Below are positions 43,014-55,900 of a stretch of 64,000 nt of DNA, piece by piece. Numbering within the stretch: the stretch's first letter is position 1; each line of letters opens with the position of its first letter. Below the pieces are notes generated by a model that was given only the letters and a program-made list of their open reading frames with translations, ran no database searches and was not told the DNA's origin. The translations under genes and the position numbers were made by a program. Source of the stretch: Aquilaria yunnanensis (taxonomy: Eukaryota > Streptophyta > Magnoliopsida > Malvales > Thymelaeaceae); NCBI GenBank assembly GCA_039654915.1, contig CM077593.1, positions 81,882,501-81,946,500 on the forward strand, given 5' to 3'.

Positions 43014-45938
43014 TCATACAAAGTTTATGTTGTGACAGTTGATCTTTTTCAAACCAAAACAGTATAGGGAGTTAGATTGTACCTGGAGTTTATTCATTCT
43101 TTCACTTTTGGTTCCTGCCACCTTTGTTCCTTCTCCTAGTTTGCATGTCCTTTTTGTATGACCCTCTTCTCTGCAAACACTAAAATGCATTTTCATACCA
43201 AACCTTCGCATCTTAGTTGCATTTTCACTTTCATCCTTTCCCTTCTTCCTCTTCTTCTACTTCCTGCCTTTTTTAATCTTTCCCAATTGAGGGGGTTTGA
43301 TAGGGTTATGGTGTTCATCTTGCCACTGCTCCATACTAGTTTTAGGATTTATTACATGTGCATAAGTCCTTGCACATGTCTCTTTCTTATAGCATGAATG
43401 AACATAGTCCTCTATTCTCACTTTGTTGTCTTCAATGGCAAAGTAAGCATGTGCACATCGAATCCCACTCAACTGCCACTTTCTGCAGCTACAAGTGTGA
43501 TTTGCCAGGTCAACCACAAACTACCCATTAGGTGTGCTAACTTGGCACTGTGATCCTCGAGAACCCATAGGGATACACCAACCAGAATGTTCCATTGACT
43601 TATTTAACTTTTTGACTATCCTTGGACACATAACCCCTGTATAACTCTCTAGTGCCTTCCTTCTATTTGCAATCCTCACCATTAATTTGGTACTAACAAT
43701 CTCTAGCATTGTTAAAATTGGTTTGTCACTAGCATCTAAGATAAATCTGTTAAAACACTCACAGATATTATTTAAGAGGATATCACATTTACAATACTCT
43801 CTGAAATGTGCCCTTGACCAGTGTTTTGGAGAAACATAAGTCAACCATTTCCAAGCACTTCCATCTGCTACCTTAATCCTCTCTATATACATGTTGAACT
43901 CTGCCACATAACTACTTCTTGCTGCTGACCAAACCAACTCTTTTAGCACTCCTCCCGGGTGGATACTCTTGAAGTTGTTATAGAGATGGTGTACACAGAA
44001 TCTGTGCTCTACTTTAGGAAACAACTCATGCACTACTGGAAGTAATCCCTACATTAAAAAAATGCCATAATAAATATTAGAGGAAGTGGTATAAGTAATC
44101 CCTACATAAAATTACCAAGCTTTTACATTTTGTCTATAAGAAGTGATGGTCCAATCTCTGCAATTTACCTTGGTCTATACCCAATTTTTCACCCAACAGA
44201 CTAAGGAACCAATGCCATGAATAATATGACTCAACCTCCACCCTAGCATAGGCTATTGGGAAGATGCAATCATTTGCATCCAAACTAACAACAGCAAGAA
44301 GTTGGCCCCCATAATGACCTTTGAGAAAACAACAATCCACACCAATTATAGGCATCTATCAATCAATGAACCCTTCCTTACATGCCTCCAGACATATGAA
44401 CACCCTCTAAAATACTAAATTTTCAAGATGTAGCTTGAACATACTTCCAGGATTAGTCTTTCTGAGCTCACCCCCATAATCAGCCAACTTAGCAAATTGT
44501 ATTCTTTCATCACTTCTTATAATCTGAAGTGCCTTCTTAATCTCTCTCTCTATACTTTTGTCCTAGGGACATCTAAGTTGAAATCTTTCTTAATCTGATC
44601 CCTCAGTGCTGTTATGGAAATATCAGGGTCAGACCTTATGTTTTCGAGATATGTCTGAGCAATCCAGCCAAACTTGGTATGCTTAGACTTAAAGACCTTG
44701 ATGCAACTGTGGTCACTAATGTATGTTTTTATTTGCACCATGCCACCCTCAATAGGTGTAGCGTATAATGTCCAAGAACACTTCTATGCACATTTGGCCC
44801 TTAGCCTATGTTTCTCACTCTTCACAACCCTTACATCACACCTTGACTTAATTCCATAAGCCCGTATTGCTTTTCTCAACACATTAAAGGACGTGAACTT
44901 CTGACTCACAAGGAACTTATGGTTACTTATGTTAGAGCTCTCATTGAAACTTAGGTACCTGTCACCTTCATCACCATCTGAGTATATACTTTGCAAATCA
45001 TCAAAGTCCATATCTTCCTCAGACCCTAATTCATATGTAAAGCCCATACATGAATTCTTCCCTTTACCACTTTCCACCCTAGTTCCTCGAATATGATCAC
45101 CCATGTCTTTATCTTCCTATCCGATATCATTGTCTGACTCCTCAAACTCTATCTCACAACTTTCTATTCTAGAATTAGGCTCATACTCTGCATCCTTTGT
45201 AGTTGCTTCACTATCATCCCCTTCATCAACCCCATTGCTACTACCCACTGGGGTAGTATCTGATCTTACCATTTCCTCATCTTCAGCCTCATCATTGACT
45301 TCAATATTCTCACATCCTACCTCATGCTCATCTTCCAGTTCAACATTTTCAGCTGCCACATTCAGTTCAGCATTTGCATTACCCTCCTCAACATCTCTTG
45401 CCAACATTTGCTTTTCATTCTCCTCCACAACCCATGTCAGTGCTTTTCTTTGGCTATTTTCACTTTTTTCTTTGCTTACAGATGTAGCACACTTCTTCCT
45501 TGATTGTGAACAACTCTCATCACCCTCTTCAACAATTTCTTCTATGACAGCCTTCTTAGGACTAATATCTTCTTTAATTTTCCCTAAAAATACCAACTCA
45601 TCATTAATCATCTCTGCTTTATTCTTTATCACAGTGTATATTTCAATAATAGGATTTTCAGGCAAGCAAAGCCTCATCATCTGCATCACATCATCCTCAT
45701 CTTTCAAAGGGATTAAACCATCATCAAGAGGCATCCCTGGATATAACTAGAAGTAATCCATGTACCCTGAGTAACCCAACTCCTCCACCATTTTGTCCAA
45801 CTCTATTAGACTAAACCTATCAAATTGACAATAGTCCCAGTAGTTAACAGAACCCTCAATGTAGGCCTTCTATGGTAACTTCCTAAAAAATTCCCCATGG
45901 TACATTTTCACAGTGAAATAACCATCACTAAGTCCTAC
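43014..45938 (-). pseudogene. MULE (MuDR-like) transposase, inactivated
   Basis: Minus-strand order: N-terminal all-beta domain (KMYHGEFF, FDRFSLIELDKMVEELGY; 45938-45700), acidic linker (45117-45734), MuDR DNA-binding domain (FTSFNVLRKAIRAYGIKSR; about 44870), DISITALRDQIKKDF (about 44610), DDE core starting PIIGVDCCFLKGHYGG (44355), histidine-containing FCVHHLYNNF (about 43995), ECFNRFI (third acid, about 43755), SWIM zinc finger CSCRKWQLSGIRCAHA (about 43485) and a zinc knuckle (CREEGHTKRTC, first Cys replaced; about 43170). The second catalytic Asp, normally in SDRQK, is Tyr (SYRQN, about 44135). Intron likely at about 44039-44117. Stops at 43517-43519 and 45095-region plus frame changes confirm it is dead. 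Normally it would cut and join element ends in the nucleus. Confidence 0.85.
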
Positions 45939-46685
45939 AAATGGAAAATGTATTTATGTTAATCACCAATATTTTATATTCCACCCATTCTCACATAATT
46001 CTACATTCTCCTATGGTCCCCATTCCCCTACAGATATACACACGCCACTCACACATACGACACACACCTACCACCCACTTACCCCACCATGCCTTTTACT
46101 TCCCCAGTGCCCCCACACATCCGCATTCACCTTTAAAATATTCTCTATCACTTAATCATAAAAGCATATAAACTTACTGTATTGTGGACAAACTTCATTT
46201 GCATCTTTCTTCACTTTCCTTGCTACCATTCTTTTTGGGAATCTCTTCTCTTTTTTCGATTATCTATTATTTTCCCCTTTCTCGGCTTTGTGATTCCAAA
46301 TCTTCTATTCTTCGTGCGATGTCAAATCTTTTTTTCTCGATCTCAAACCCTATATCTCTTTCGTTCTGTTCTATCTCCACTGTCTCTGCTCTGCTCAGAT
46401 AACTGATGAACCGTCCCCCTCCTTTGTTTTCTCTCTTTTTCCATTTTTTTCATCTCCAAAATTAATGACTAGTGTGTTTACTGGGCTAGCGTGGACATTC
46501 TGGTGCCATATAAGTATTAACGTGGCGTTCGCCGTCCATTTAGACAAGTTCCGTCCATATAGGGGTCGAAATGAAACGTTTTAATTGGATTAGGGATACG
46601 TAACGAAAAAAGTGAAGGTTAGTGTTAGAACAAAAATAATAATTAAAGGTTGGGGGTAGCGCGTGTAATTTACCCTATCTTCTTC

Positions 46686-47617
46686 GTATTTTTTGGGAAA
46701 TTTTAGTAAAATCTTAAAATTCAATTTAATGATATGATTTACGATTTATAGAAACTAAAAAATAATTCTAGATAGAATTCCATTATAGATTGTCTATGGA
46801 TTTCTAAAAGAGGCACCTAAGATGAGGTGTATGTGCTCTTGTCTCACAAGATTCTCCGTTCAGTTCAGCTTCGGTCCGCGAGAGATAAAGCCTAAAGGAA
46901 TATTCAGCAGGGGTATATTCGTCACACCGGAATTTATGTCCACATTCTCTCATTTCCACGTAACTACTTTCCCTCGCAGTTGAAAGATCATCAGTCCCAA
47001 CGTAAAAGCTGCATTCCCAGTTTTCACCCTTTTCTTTAGTTCTGTTTAATTTACTTGTTTTAAATTATTATTTAATTTTATTATTTTTTTATTCAGAAAA
47101 AAAATAATTTAGAAACTCACATTTTATATAGTACTTAATAATTATTTAAATAAATTTTTTATAAAAATAGCTTGTACTCAACTTAAAAAAGAAAATCTAT
47201 TAGGAAATACAACTTAATTTTCTTCTTAAACTGTATAACTTCAATTGACGTACCAATTAAATAAAAAATTTCAAATAATTAAAACAATATATTAAATAAT
47301 AAATTATTTAATCTCTTCCAACTTTTTTCCCCAAGTTTTTTCTATTTCCATCATCTTTTTTTTTTGTAGTAATTCTTTTCTTTTATTTATTTATTTATTT
47401 TGTTTTTGTTCGGTCATTCTACTTGGGACACTGTTTTCGTTTGGTCTTCAAAGCTCAGAGCACGAAAAGATAAAAAGAGAGCAAAAGTAGAAACAGAGAC
47501 AACGACGAACCTGTACGATCTCGCCGGAAAATGCGAAATCCTCCGGCGTCCTTTCGGTTCCTTTTCCGTCTCTGCCTTATTCAGCCGTGAAGAGAAAGCG
47601 TTTACGACCCTAACCCA
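46686..47617 (+). promoter_or_regulatory. Upstream region and 5' leader of PIP5K, with a uORF
   Basis: 46686-47400 is AT-rich upstream DNA, with a less AT-rich block at 46830-47000. Towards the gene, composition becomes balanced from about 47440. An ATG at 47531 opens a 19-codon frame ending at TGA 47588-47590, wholly before the main ATG at 47618. If included in the mRNA it could lower translation. The transcription start was not located. Confidence 0.4.
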
Positions 47618-50600
47618 ATGTACCCATCGGACTCCATTTCCAGCTCCAGGAAAAAGAACAAGCACTTCCATGACGTCCAAATCCGAGCTAACGACCCCCA
47701 GTTTCTAGTTCTCGCGGTGCCTCCGTCGGCCCAACTCAGCCGCCCGCAGTCGTCCGCGCGGCGCGTGACTCCAACCACTCCAGCCGGACAAACAACAGCA
47801 ATCGAGAAAGTCCTCCCAAGCGGCGATCTTTACGTCGGTAGCTTCTCTGGGAATGTGCCTCATGGGTTGGGGAAATATCTTTGGAAGGACGGTTGCGTGT
47901 ACGAGGGCGAGTGGCGGCGCGGGAAGGCTTCTGGGAAGGGGAAGTTCTCGTGGCCTTCAGGCGCGACCTTCGAGGGCGAGTTCAAGTCGGGTCGGATGCA
48001 AGGGTTCGGGACTTTTTTGGGGTTGGACGGAGAGACCTATCGCGGGTCCTGGAACGCCGACCGGAAGCACGGCTACGGTCAGAAGCGTTACGCCAACGGG
48101 GATTTCTACGAGGGCTGTTGGAAGAAGAATCTTCAGGACGGACGAGGTCGTTATGTCTGGAGCAACGGAAATCAGTACATCGGAGAGTGGAAGAGCGGTT
48201 TGATTTCGGGTCAGGGCGTCTTGGTATGGGCTAATGGCAACCAGTTCGAGGGGCGATGGGAGAATGGCGTGCCGAAAGGGAGCGGCGTTTTCTCTTGGCC
48301 GGACGGCAGCCGGTACGTGGCTTCGTGGAATGAAGAGGATAAGAAGATTCAGGCGTCGAATGGTTCATTTTATCCCGGGAAGAGATCGTCGGTGGATGGA
48401 GGAAGGCTTAGCTTCGTGGGAGAGAGGCATTTGCCGAAGATTTGTATCTGGGAGAGTGATGGAGAAGCTGGGGACATCACTTGTGATATAGTGGATGATG
48501 TGGAGGCTTCTGTGATTAGCCGGGAGGGTTCAATGTTGGAGTCAGATCGGTTTCGGCGGTTTATCAAGAGGCCTTGTTTCGATGGGGAGGTGAAGAAGCC
48601 GGGGCAGGCAATATTGAAAGGGCACAAGAATTATGATCTAATGTTGAACTTGCAGCTTGGTATTAGGTGAGTTTTGTGTGTGAGCGCGCGCATGTGTGCA
48701 CGTCTGGTGTTTTGCATTGAATCAGTATTGCATTGTTCTCCTTTGCAGGCATTCTGTTGGGAAGGATGCTTCATACTTTCGGGACTTGAAGCATAGAGAT
48801 TTTGATCCCAGGGAGAAGTTCTGGACAAGGTTTCCTCCGGAGGGATCAAATGTTACTCCTCCACATCAGTCCGCAGAGTTCAGGTGGAAGGACTACTGCC
48901 CTATGGTCTTCAGGTATCAAGCTTCTCTCAAATTTCCTTTTCTGGCTTACAGTTTATTTGCAAAAGACGTTGGCCAAATATGTATCCTAAAGCTTTTATC
49001 TTTGAGCATCTGAGATGAGATGATTCTTGTTTAATTTGTGAATATATGAGGTATTCTAGTCTTTCTACTCCATTTCTAATTCTTATGTTAACCACTACGG
49101 CTTAGTTTGATGTTCAAGCTTGCAGTAGTTACAACAAGGTTCAAGTTTAAATTCCACTGCCTGAACATCGTCATATGCACCAAAAAGAAGTTTCTAATCC
49201 TTGTGTTGTTTTTGGTTTTAGACATTTGAGGAAGCTGTTCCAAGTAGATCCTGCTGACTATATACTAGCGATTTGTGGCAATGATGCCCTTAGGGAATTT
49301 TCTTCTCCTGGGAAGAGTGGCAGCTTCTTTTACCTCACGCATGATGACAGATTTATGATAAAGACGGTGAAGAAATCAGAAGTCAAGGTTTCTTGCTACC
49401 TGTTTGACTCCCTGCCCTGTTAAAGTTTTGATGTGTCCCGAACTGTTGATTGCCAATTGTTTGTTTGTTTTCAACTTGATCTTCCTTTCTAGTTAAACCC
49501 TTGAAATTTAGTCTGGACATTCCAATTTCAGGTGCTTGTTCGGATGCTTTCAAGTTATTACCAGCATGTTAGTCAGTACGAAAATTCCCTCTTAACCAAA
49601 TTCTATGGAGTGCATTGTATCAAACCAATTGGTGGACTGAAGGTGATTTTTGAATAGGCACTATATACCTCAATACTGCACCTTTATCCCATGTAGTTGG
49701 TGTTTGTGGCATGAAATTAATTCACATGTTTGTCGATTTACTAGTAAGCAGATTGTCATCTTTCTCACCTAATTTTTTGCTGACAATCAGACCCGTTTAA
49801 TTGTGATGGGCAATCTGTTCTGCTCGGAGTATCGAATACATAGGCGGTTTGATCTAAAAGGTTCCTCTCATGGCCGTATAACTGAGAAGCCTGAGGAGGA
49901 AATTGACGAGACCACTACTCTCAAAGACCTTGATCTCAATTTTGTGTTTCGCCTCCAAAAGAATTGGTTTCGGGAGCTTATGAAGTAAGCTGACTGATTT
50001 GGAACTTCCTCCATGCCCCAACAACCCCAAAATGGGAAGATGATGGAGGGCATTAATAGAGGCAAAGGAGTTTAATTTATCCTTTGCCTCTATTTAGGCA
50101 TGTGTTAAACAATTATGCTTGTCTTCTAATGCATCGGTTTGCAATGCTTTTCAGGCAAATTGACCGAGATTGTGAGTTCTTGGAGAATGAGAGAATCATG
50201 GATTACAGTCTTTTGGTTGGTTTTCACTTTCGTGATGACAAGAGGGGTGATAATATGGGCTTATCACCATTTGTTTCAAGATCTGGTAACTTTAATTTTA
50301 GTGCTACAAATTTTGGTTTGAAAGACCTGAGGGATAGGGTGAACTAAAGATCAATGGTTAATGCAGGTAAAAAGAATTCTTATCAGAATGAGAAGTTTAT
50401 GCGTGGCTGTCGATTCCTTGAAGCTGAGCTACAAAACATGGATCGGTTATCAACTGGCCGGTATGTCTTTTTGCTGCTTCTCGTTCACATATCTGATAGA
50501 TTGCCAGTTTGATTTAAGAGATGTTCTACTTTGGTTGCATTTACAAATAATTGTGATCATCTCTTGCCAAGTTCATTAGAGTAGTTGGAACTTGGATTTG

Positions 50601-51364
50601 AATTTATTGTCTTGGTTAATTTTTTGGGCTCTTTAGCATCTGATACCTGCTACTCTGGGCAGATTGAAGCTGTGGTCTAGTGAGAACCAATGCTATTTTC
50701 ATTTATATTTCTGATTGTTTATCTTGATCAATATGTTCTTAACATGCAATCTTCTGGGGGCTGTATTGAGTTCATTAATATGCAATTTTTATTTTGCTGT
50801 GATATGATCTGCAAATGGAAATAATTTTTCCTTTTAGATAAGAAATCACAGATTTGTTTCTTCTTTAGTTTTCAGCATGGCAAAGTTGTTTCGGCCATAC
50901 ATGGGAATGATTTTGTTGATGACTGCATGATTTAAAGTTAGTTTTGATTCCCATTTTGTCTAGATTGTGTGGATGAAGTGAAATATGCACGAAAATTGCT
51001 TGCTTAATTATTTATGTGGGCTATATCAGGTGTGCAGTCTAATCAAAGGGAACTCCTTTTCTTTTTCATCAGGAAGCCATTGATTAGGCTTGGAGCTAAC
51101 GTGCCCGCTAGGGCAGAGCGAATGACACGAAGGAGTGATTTTGATCAGTATGGAATGATACCTTTTCATAGTGGTGAGATTTATGAGGTCATCCTATATT
51201 TTGGCATTATAGATATCCTACAAGATTATGACATTACCAAGAAACTTGAGCACGCATACAAATCTTTACAAGCCAATCCAAGATCTATTTCAGCAGTTGA
51301 TCCAAAACTCTACTCCAAGAGATTTCGGCAATTCATCGGAAGAATCTTCATTGAAGAGAGGTAG
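47618..51364 (+). CDS. Phosphatidylinositol-4-phosphate 5-kinase with MORN repeats (PIP5K1/2/3 type)
   Basis: Exons: 47618-48666, 48749-48913, 49222-49387, 49532-49642, 49791-49984, 50155-50285, 50367-50460, 51073-51364; all GT-AG and in phase, giving 733 residues. It makes PI(4,5)P2 from PI4P at the plasma membrane. Residues about 71-250 hold seven to eight MORN repeats (YxGxWxxGxxxGxGxxxWxxG), a membrane/regulatory module of plant B-type kinases. The kinase domain starts near [12 protein letters not shown]. Visible motifs: GKSGSFFY and [11 protein letters not shown] (ATP-binding Lys), [30 protein letters not shown], and an activation-loop/C-terminal region [45 protein letters not shown]. 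No broken motif was seen. The linker before GEIYEV ([13 protein letters not shown]) is shorter than in Arabidopsis PIP5K1 as recalled. The subgroup assignment rests on the MORN and linker sequences ([16 protein letters not shown]). Confidence 0.95.
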
Positions 51365-52969
51365 CAATGCTAAAAGCAGAAGTGAAATAAAATTTTCCTG
51401 TGATTGAAATTGGCCAAATTCTTGGGTTTGGACTCTTTGAGTTGACTACATTCTTTGATGGTGATTTTGCCGGGCATTCGCATGGATAAGGAGCATTGCA
51501 AACTGGTAGAACTGAACTCCATCAGGTAGATTCCAAGTCCCTTCTGAAAACTAGAATGTGGATCTCAATTACCAAAACTTGAGGATCAGCTGTTCTGATG
51601 TAGAAGGAGGGAGTTTCTCCATGTAAATTCAAAGAGGGAGATTTCTGGGGTTGTTTTAGTTATGTTGGTTCGTAGCCGAGGCTAAGCCCGGATATAGAAC
51701 TCTGAGGATCAGGAATTGCCGGAGTGGGGAGTAGGGAGCATAAAGGATGTCCCCAGGAGGAGAGGATACATTGTGGGAGGTGACTTGGAATTCCAAGCGT
51801 ACAGCTTACAGAGTTGATTTGTTTTTTTCCTGGCTTTCTCTACTGAGATCTCAAGTTACTGACTGTGGTAACCTCGTCCGCAGACCTGTTTCAAGTGCTG
51901 GACTGACCTAAAGAAAACGTCACGGCGGTGCATTGCTTTTCATGTGAATGTGAGTGGGGTGTGAATGGTAGCGTGAAAAGTTCAGTCATTGCTTTGCCTT
52001 TTGACCCCGCAGGGGAATAGTGGCGTTAGACAGTGGTTTTACTCCAAGAAAACCATGAAAAGCAGATAAAGCAGGACAAAGTTAGGCTCCTCTCTGCTGT
52101 TTCTAGCCCGCTTTTGTGTAACCTCCACCCACTTTTTTCTTTTCCTTTCGTGATTTATTTAATATAATTTATACTTGTAATATTTTATGATTTTTTTTTC
52201 TGATTTGTCAGTTTTAAAAGAATTGTCCTCCCTCTATTTTTTTTTCTATTTCTTTCCCATGTGACATGACAGTTTTAAGTGGAACCAGAAAAATATTTGG
52301 GGACCAATTGTGATGTATGGCGATCATGTAATATTGGGAATTGTCAAGATTTGGGGCATTGGTATTGGTGCAGCTGATTTGTTTGTTTGTTTGTTTGTTA
52401 ATTTTGAATTTGTTTTTCAGGCTGCTAACTTTAGAAGTTGAGTTGCTTTTTGACCTTGCTCTCTCTTTTGGGTGTTTCTGATCTGTTGCCTGACCAAAGA
52501 GAGAAGGGATTGACGATCTAGGGAAGTATGTTTGGAGAAAAACATGCATTGCATTGGTAAATGTTACTCGATTTTAAGGACTCTAATTTACAAAATTTGA
52601 AAGTTAAGAATCTTGCGACAGTAATGGAATACAAACAATGAGGGAAAAAAATAATAAGCTCTATTTACTTTTTTTTTTTTAAAAAAAAACTTGTAAAAAA
52701 TACTCTCTTTATCTCAGGTAGAAGGATCTTCCTGATTGGAAGATCCTCTATATAATAAATAGTTGATCAAGTCTAATTCTAATTATTTTTGTTTGCAAAG
52801 ATATTCACAAGGTAGTTCGCCCTATTTAGAAAATATGTTTAGTAAGTAGGTTATTTGTTTTCCTGTTTTATGTGAAGACAGTGTTCCACTTAATGATATT
52901 CCACAATGGCTAACTTTAATCCTGAGTTACTGGATCAATTTTAAAATGAAATTTAAAGATCATGTATGG
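51365..52969 (+). other. PIP5K 3' flank and intergenic spacer
   Basis: 51365-52160 is probable 3' UTR and flank without repeats. A (TTTG)n stretch lies at 52379-52398. AGGATCTTCC-TGATT-GGAAGATCCT at 52723-52747 is a perfect 10-bp stem with a 5-base loop. No further gene recognised. Confidence 0.45.
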
Positions 52970-55900
52970 AGCTGTTAGGGGAAGGGGTTAGGAAATGCTT
53001 AGTTCAAAAGAAATTTTGATGCTCTCATCAGAACTCACCATGCCATGCTAGTAATCTTATCAAAGACACGATTCCCAGGAGATTGGACAATCCATGTTAG
53101 TTAGTCTCTGTTTCAAGACATCTTAAGGAAGGATGCTAAGCGTTACTCAAGGGACATTTGGATTCTTTGGGACCCTGAGGCGCTAAATGTCATGCCAATT
53201 ACAAACAATAACGATGCATCCATATCATAATCTAGGTAATTGATAATCCCAATTTCTTCAATCCTTTGATCTTAACTGTTGTGTATGCTAATACTAGTCT
53301 AAATGATCATATTGCTCTCTGCAATGATCTAGTTAACTTCAGTAATTGTGTCAATAACCCCTGGTTGATGCAAACCCCTTTGGTATAATGATCAAGAAAC
53401 GTACCAAAAATGTTTTTCAAGCTTCACAAGACATCAAAGAGACTGGATTTAAACCCCTACCCCTAATCAACTTGTGATTAGAAACAAGAAGTATAAAAAA
53501 ACCAAGAACACAAGCAACTTGTGCACTAAGATAGTCCTTAAAGAACAAAGGAGATTTTCTCTTCAAAATAGCAGTATTATTTCATCCAAATGCTGTGTTT
53601 TACAACCAGAATATGTGCTTATATATAGGCCAAAACTAGGGCAAAAAGTAGGCCAAAATTCGCAGCCAAACCCTAAGTTCAAAGGAGTTAAGAAAACCTA
53701 GTCAAACTAGGACTCAAACACTTAATTTGCATATGTTTAATGTGTGCAGCAAATTCCTCTTATTCTATGCAACCTGAATCACTTCCATGGCCATAATTAC
53801 ATCCTAAATAATGTAAATAAACAGGAAAATAAAATAAAATATGTTACAACACAAGATTGGCCCTAAAAACTCCAAAATAATCTTCTCGGGTGCACTTAAG
53901 GGCTCCTTAGGGTTCTTGCTTGTGTCTTCAACTTCAAGCTTGAATAATTGAGTTCCATTGGCGTAAGACCTTCTCTTAGATGTTGAAAAGTGGTCTTGAA
54001 AATTTAGGGCTCAACGATTCAGCTTGTGGAAGAAAATGGCTCTTGAACACTTCAAGGGGGCTCCAAAGGTGCACTTGATGGATGCCCTTGTTGTTCCTTG
54101 TCTTGTGACTTGTTTAGGCACTCTATAATTGAGTACCAAGCTTGACCATCATCTCTATATGATTCCTTGAATGTTCCAGCAGCTCCTTGTGCAATTCCAA
54201 GTCCATTCTCCATGAAGAAGCTTGAGACAAAAGCTTAAAGTGCACTAGTGAGCTCCTTAGCCTTTTTTCTTGTCATAGGTCCACTGGTTATATCTAGTGG
54301 GTCCTTGTAATCCTTGGTTATGCCTTCCTTGATCATATTATTGGTGCGTGGTTTTTGGGGGATTTTAATGATATGCTTTATTTTTCTAATAAAATGAGGG
54401 GTTGCTTCTCAAAGAACTCAACACTTTAGGAATAGGATGAATAACTGTGATCTGATTGATATCAAGGCAACTGGCTTTAAATTTATTTGGTCTAATCTTA
54501 AAAAAAAAATGGTCAATTAATTAGGGAAAAACTAGATAAAGTGTTGATTAATTGATTGGAGATCTTTTTTCCTGAGGCTTGGCTTGATGTGCTTTTAAGA
54601 ACATACTCTGATCATCAACCCTTATTGTTACATTTGAACAAAGTTGTTCTCAAGTGCAGAAATAGACCTTTCAGATTTGACACTGTGTGGTTAAGACATC
54701 CTGAGCTTAAAAATCTAGTAACTAGTTGTTACTCCCATTTTTCAAGGCTTTTTGGCTAACATTAAGGTTTTTAAAACTTTGCTGACAATTGGAACAAACT
54801 TGTTTAATTTCAGGAATGTTTTTCATAGAAAATTTATCATCCTTGCTAGATTAAGAGGAGTACAAAATAAACTTGGGATTTTCTTCAAAAGCTTGAGACA
54901 ATCTTATTTTTAAATTCAATAAAATTCTTTATAGAGAAGACCTTTGGAAAACCAAATCTAGAATTGATTGGCTCTATGGTTGTGATAAAAATACTCGGTG
55001 TTTTTTTTTTTTCATATTTCCACAGTTTGCAAAAAGAAGAATAATCAAATTTATGGGATCAAAGATAATGTTGGGAATTGGCTGATTGATCCTAAACCTA
55101 TTACCTTTTGTATTATCAATAATTTTAAATATTTGTTGACTACCTCCCAATCAGTTAGTTTTTAACATCTGGGACTTAGGGGGATATTGCTGAGTTTGAT
55201 TGGAAAGTTGTGCCTAGTGGTACTACTGTGCTTGATGATGCAAAAATCTAGAAGGCCTTAAGATACATTAAAGATATGAAGGCTCGAGGACCTGATGGCA
55301 CACATGCTATGTTTTTCAAGAAATTTTGATATGTTGTTGCCCCTTTTGTTATTAGAGTTATCCAACTTGTTTTTCAATCCCCAAAGATCTTAGAAGGTTA
55401 GAATAAAACTCTTATAGATCTGATTCCTACCTAAAACCATCACTAATTTCAAGCCTTTAGGGTTGTGCAATACTATGTATAAATTGGTCTATGAAATTAT
55501 TATCAATTACATGAGGCTCTTTATAACTACTGTTATTAGTCCACTTTAGTCTGCTTTTGTGTTTAGGAGATCTAGTGCTAAAAATGCCTTACTAGTTTAG
55601 GAGATCTTACACTCTTTTAGTAAAAAAAAAAAAAGGTAAAATGAGTTACTTAGTTTCTGAAGATAGATCTAGAGAAGGCCTATGACAACCTTGAATGGAA
55701 CTTTAAAAGAAACAACTTGTACTACTTCAATATGCCTAAAAGCCTTGGGAATTCAATCATGAGCTGTGTAACCATTATTGATTTATTTGTGCTTATGAAT
55801 AGGTCTATTAGTCTTTTCTACCTTCAAGGGGCATTAGGCAAGGTGATCTTTAATCCCCTTATGTATTTATCCTCTGCCATGAAATATTTTCCAAAATGAT

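Larger units (their letters stand above)
41303..46675. mobile_element. Full-length MULE with 10-bp TSD and ~190-bp TIRs
   Basis: Flanked by a perfect TATCTTCTTC (41293-41302 and 46676-46685). The left end GAGTAAATTGCACGCGATAC and the reverse complement of the right end GGGTAAATTACACGCGCTAC continue as an inverted repeat for about 190 bp (to about 41497 and from about 46485). It carries two convergent genes: a GRF zinc-finger gene on + near the left TIR (41742-42157) and a MULE transposase on minus near the right TIR (45938-43014). The element is 5373 bp, structurally complete, but both genes are broken. Maize MuDR has the same convergent two-gene plan. Confidence 0.92.

Noticed and set aside
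45103..45750. + strand 215-codon Ser-rich frame
   Set aside because: Antisense of the acidic linker of the MULE transposase (minus strand), which has recognised domains on both sides.
47853..48234. Long alternative-frame ORFs (116, 117 codons) inside PIP5K exon 1
   Set aside because: They overlap the MORN repeats in other frames and consist of Arg/Gly-rich composition echoes.
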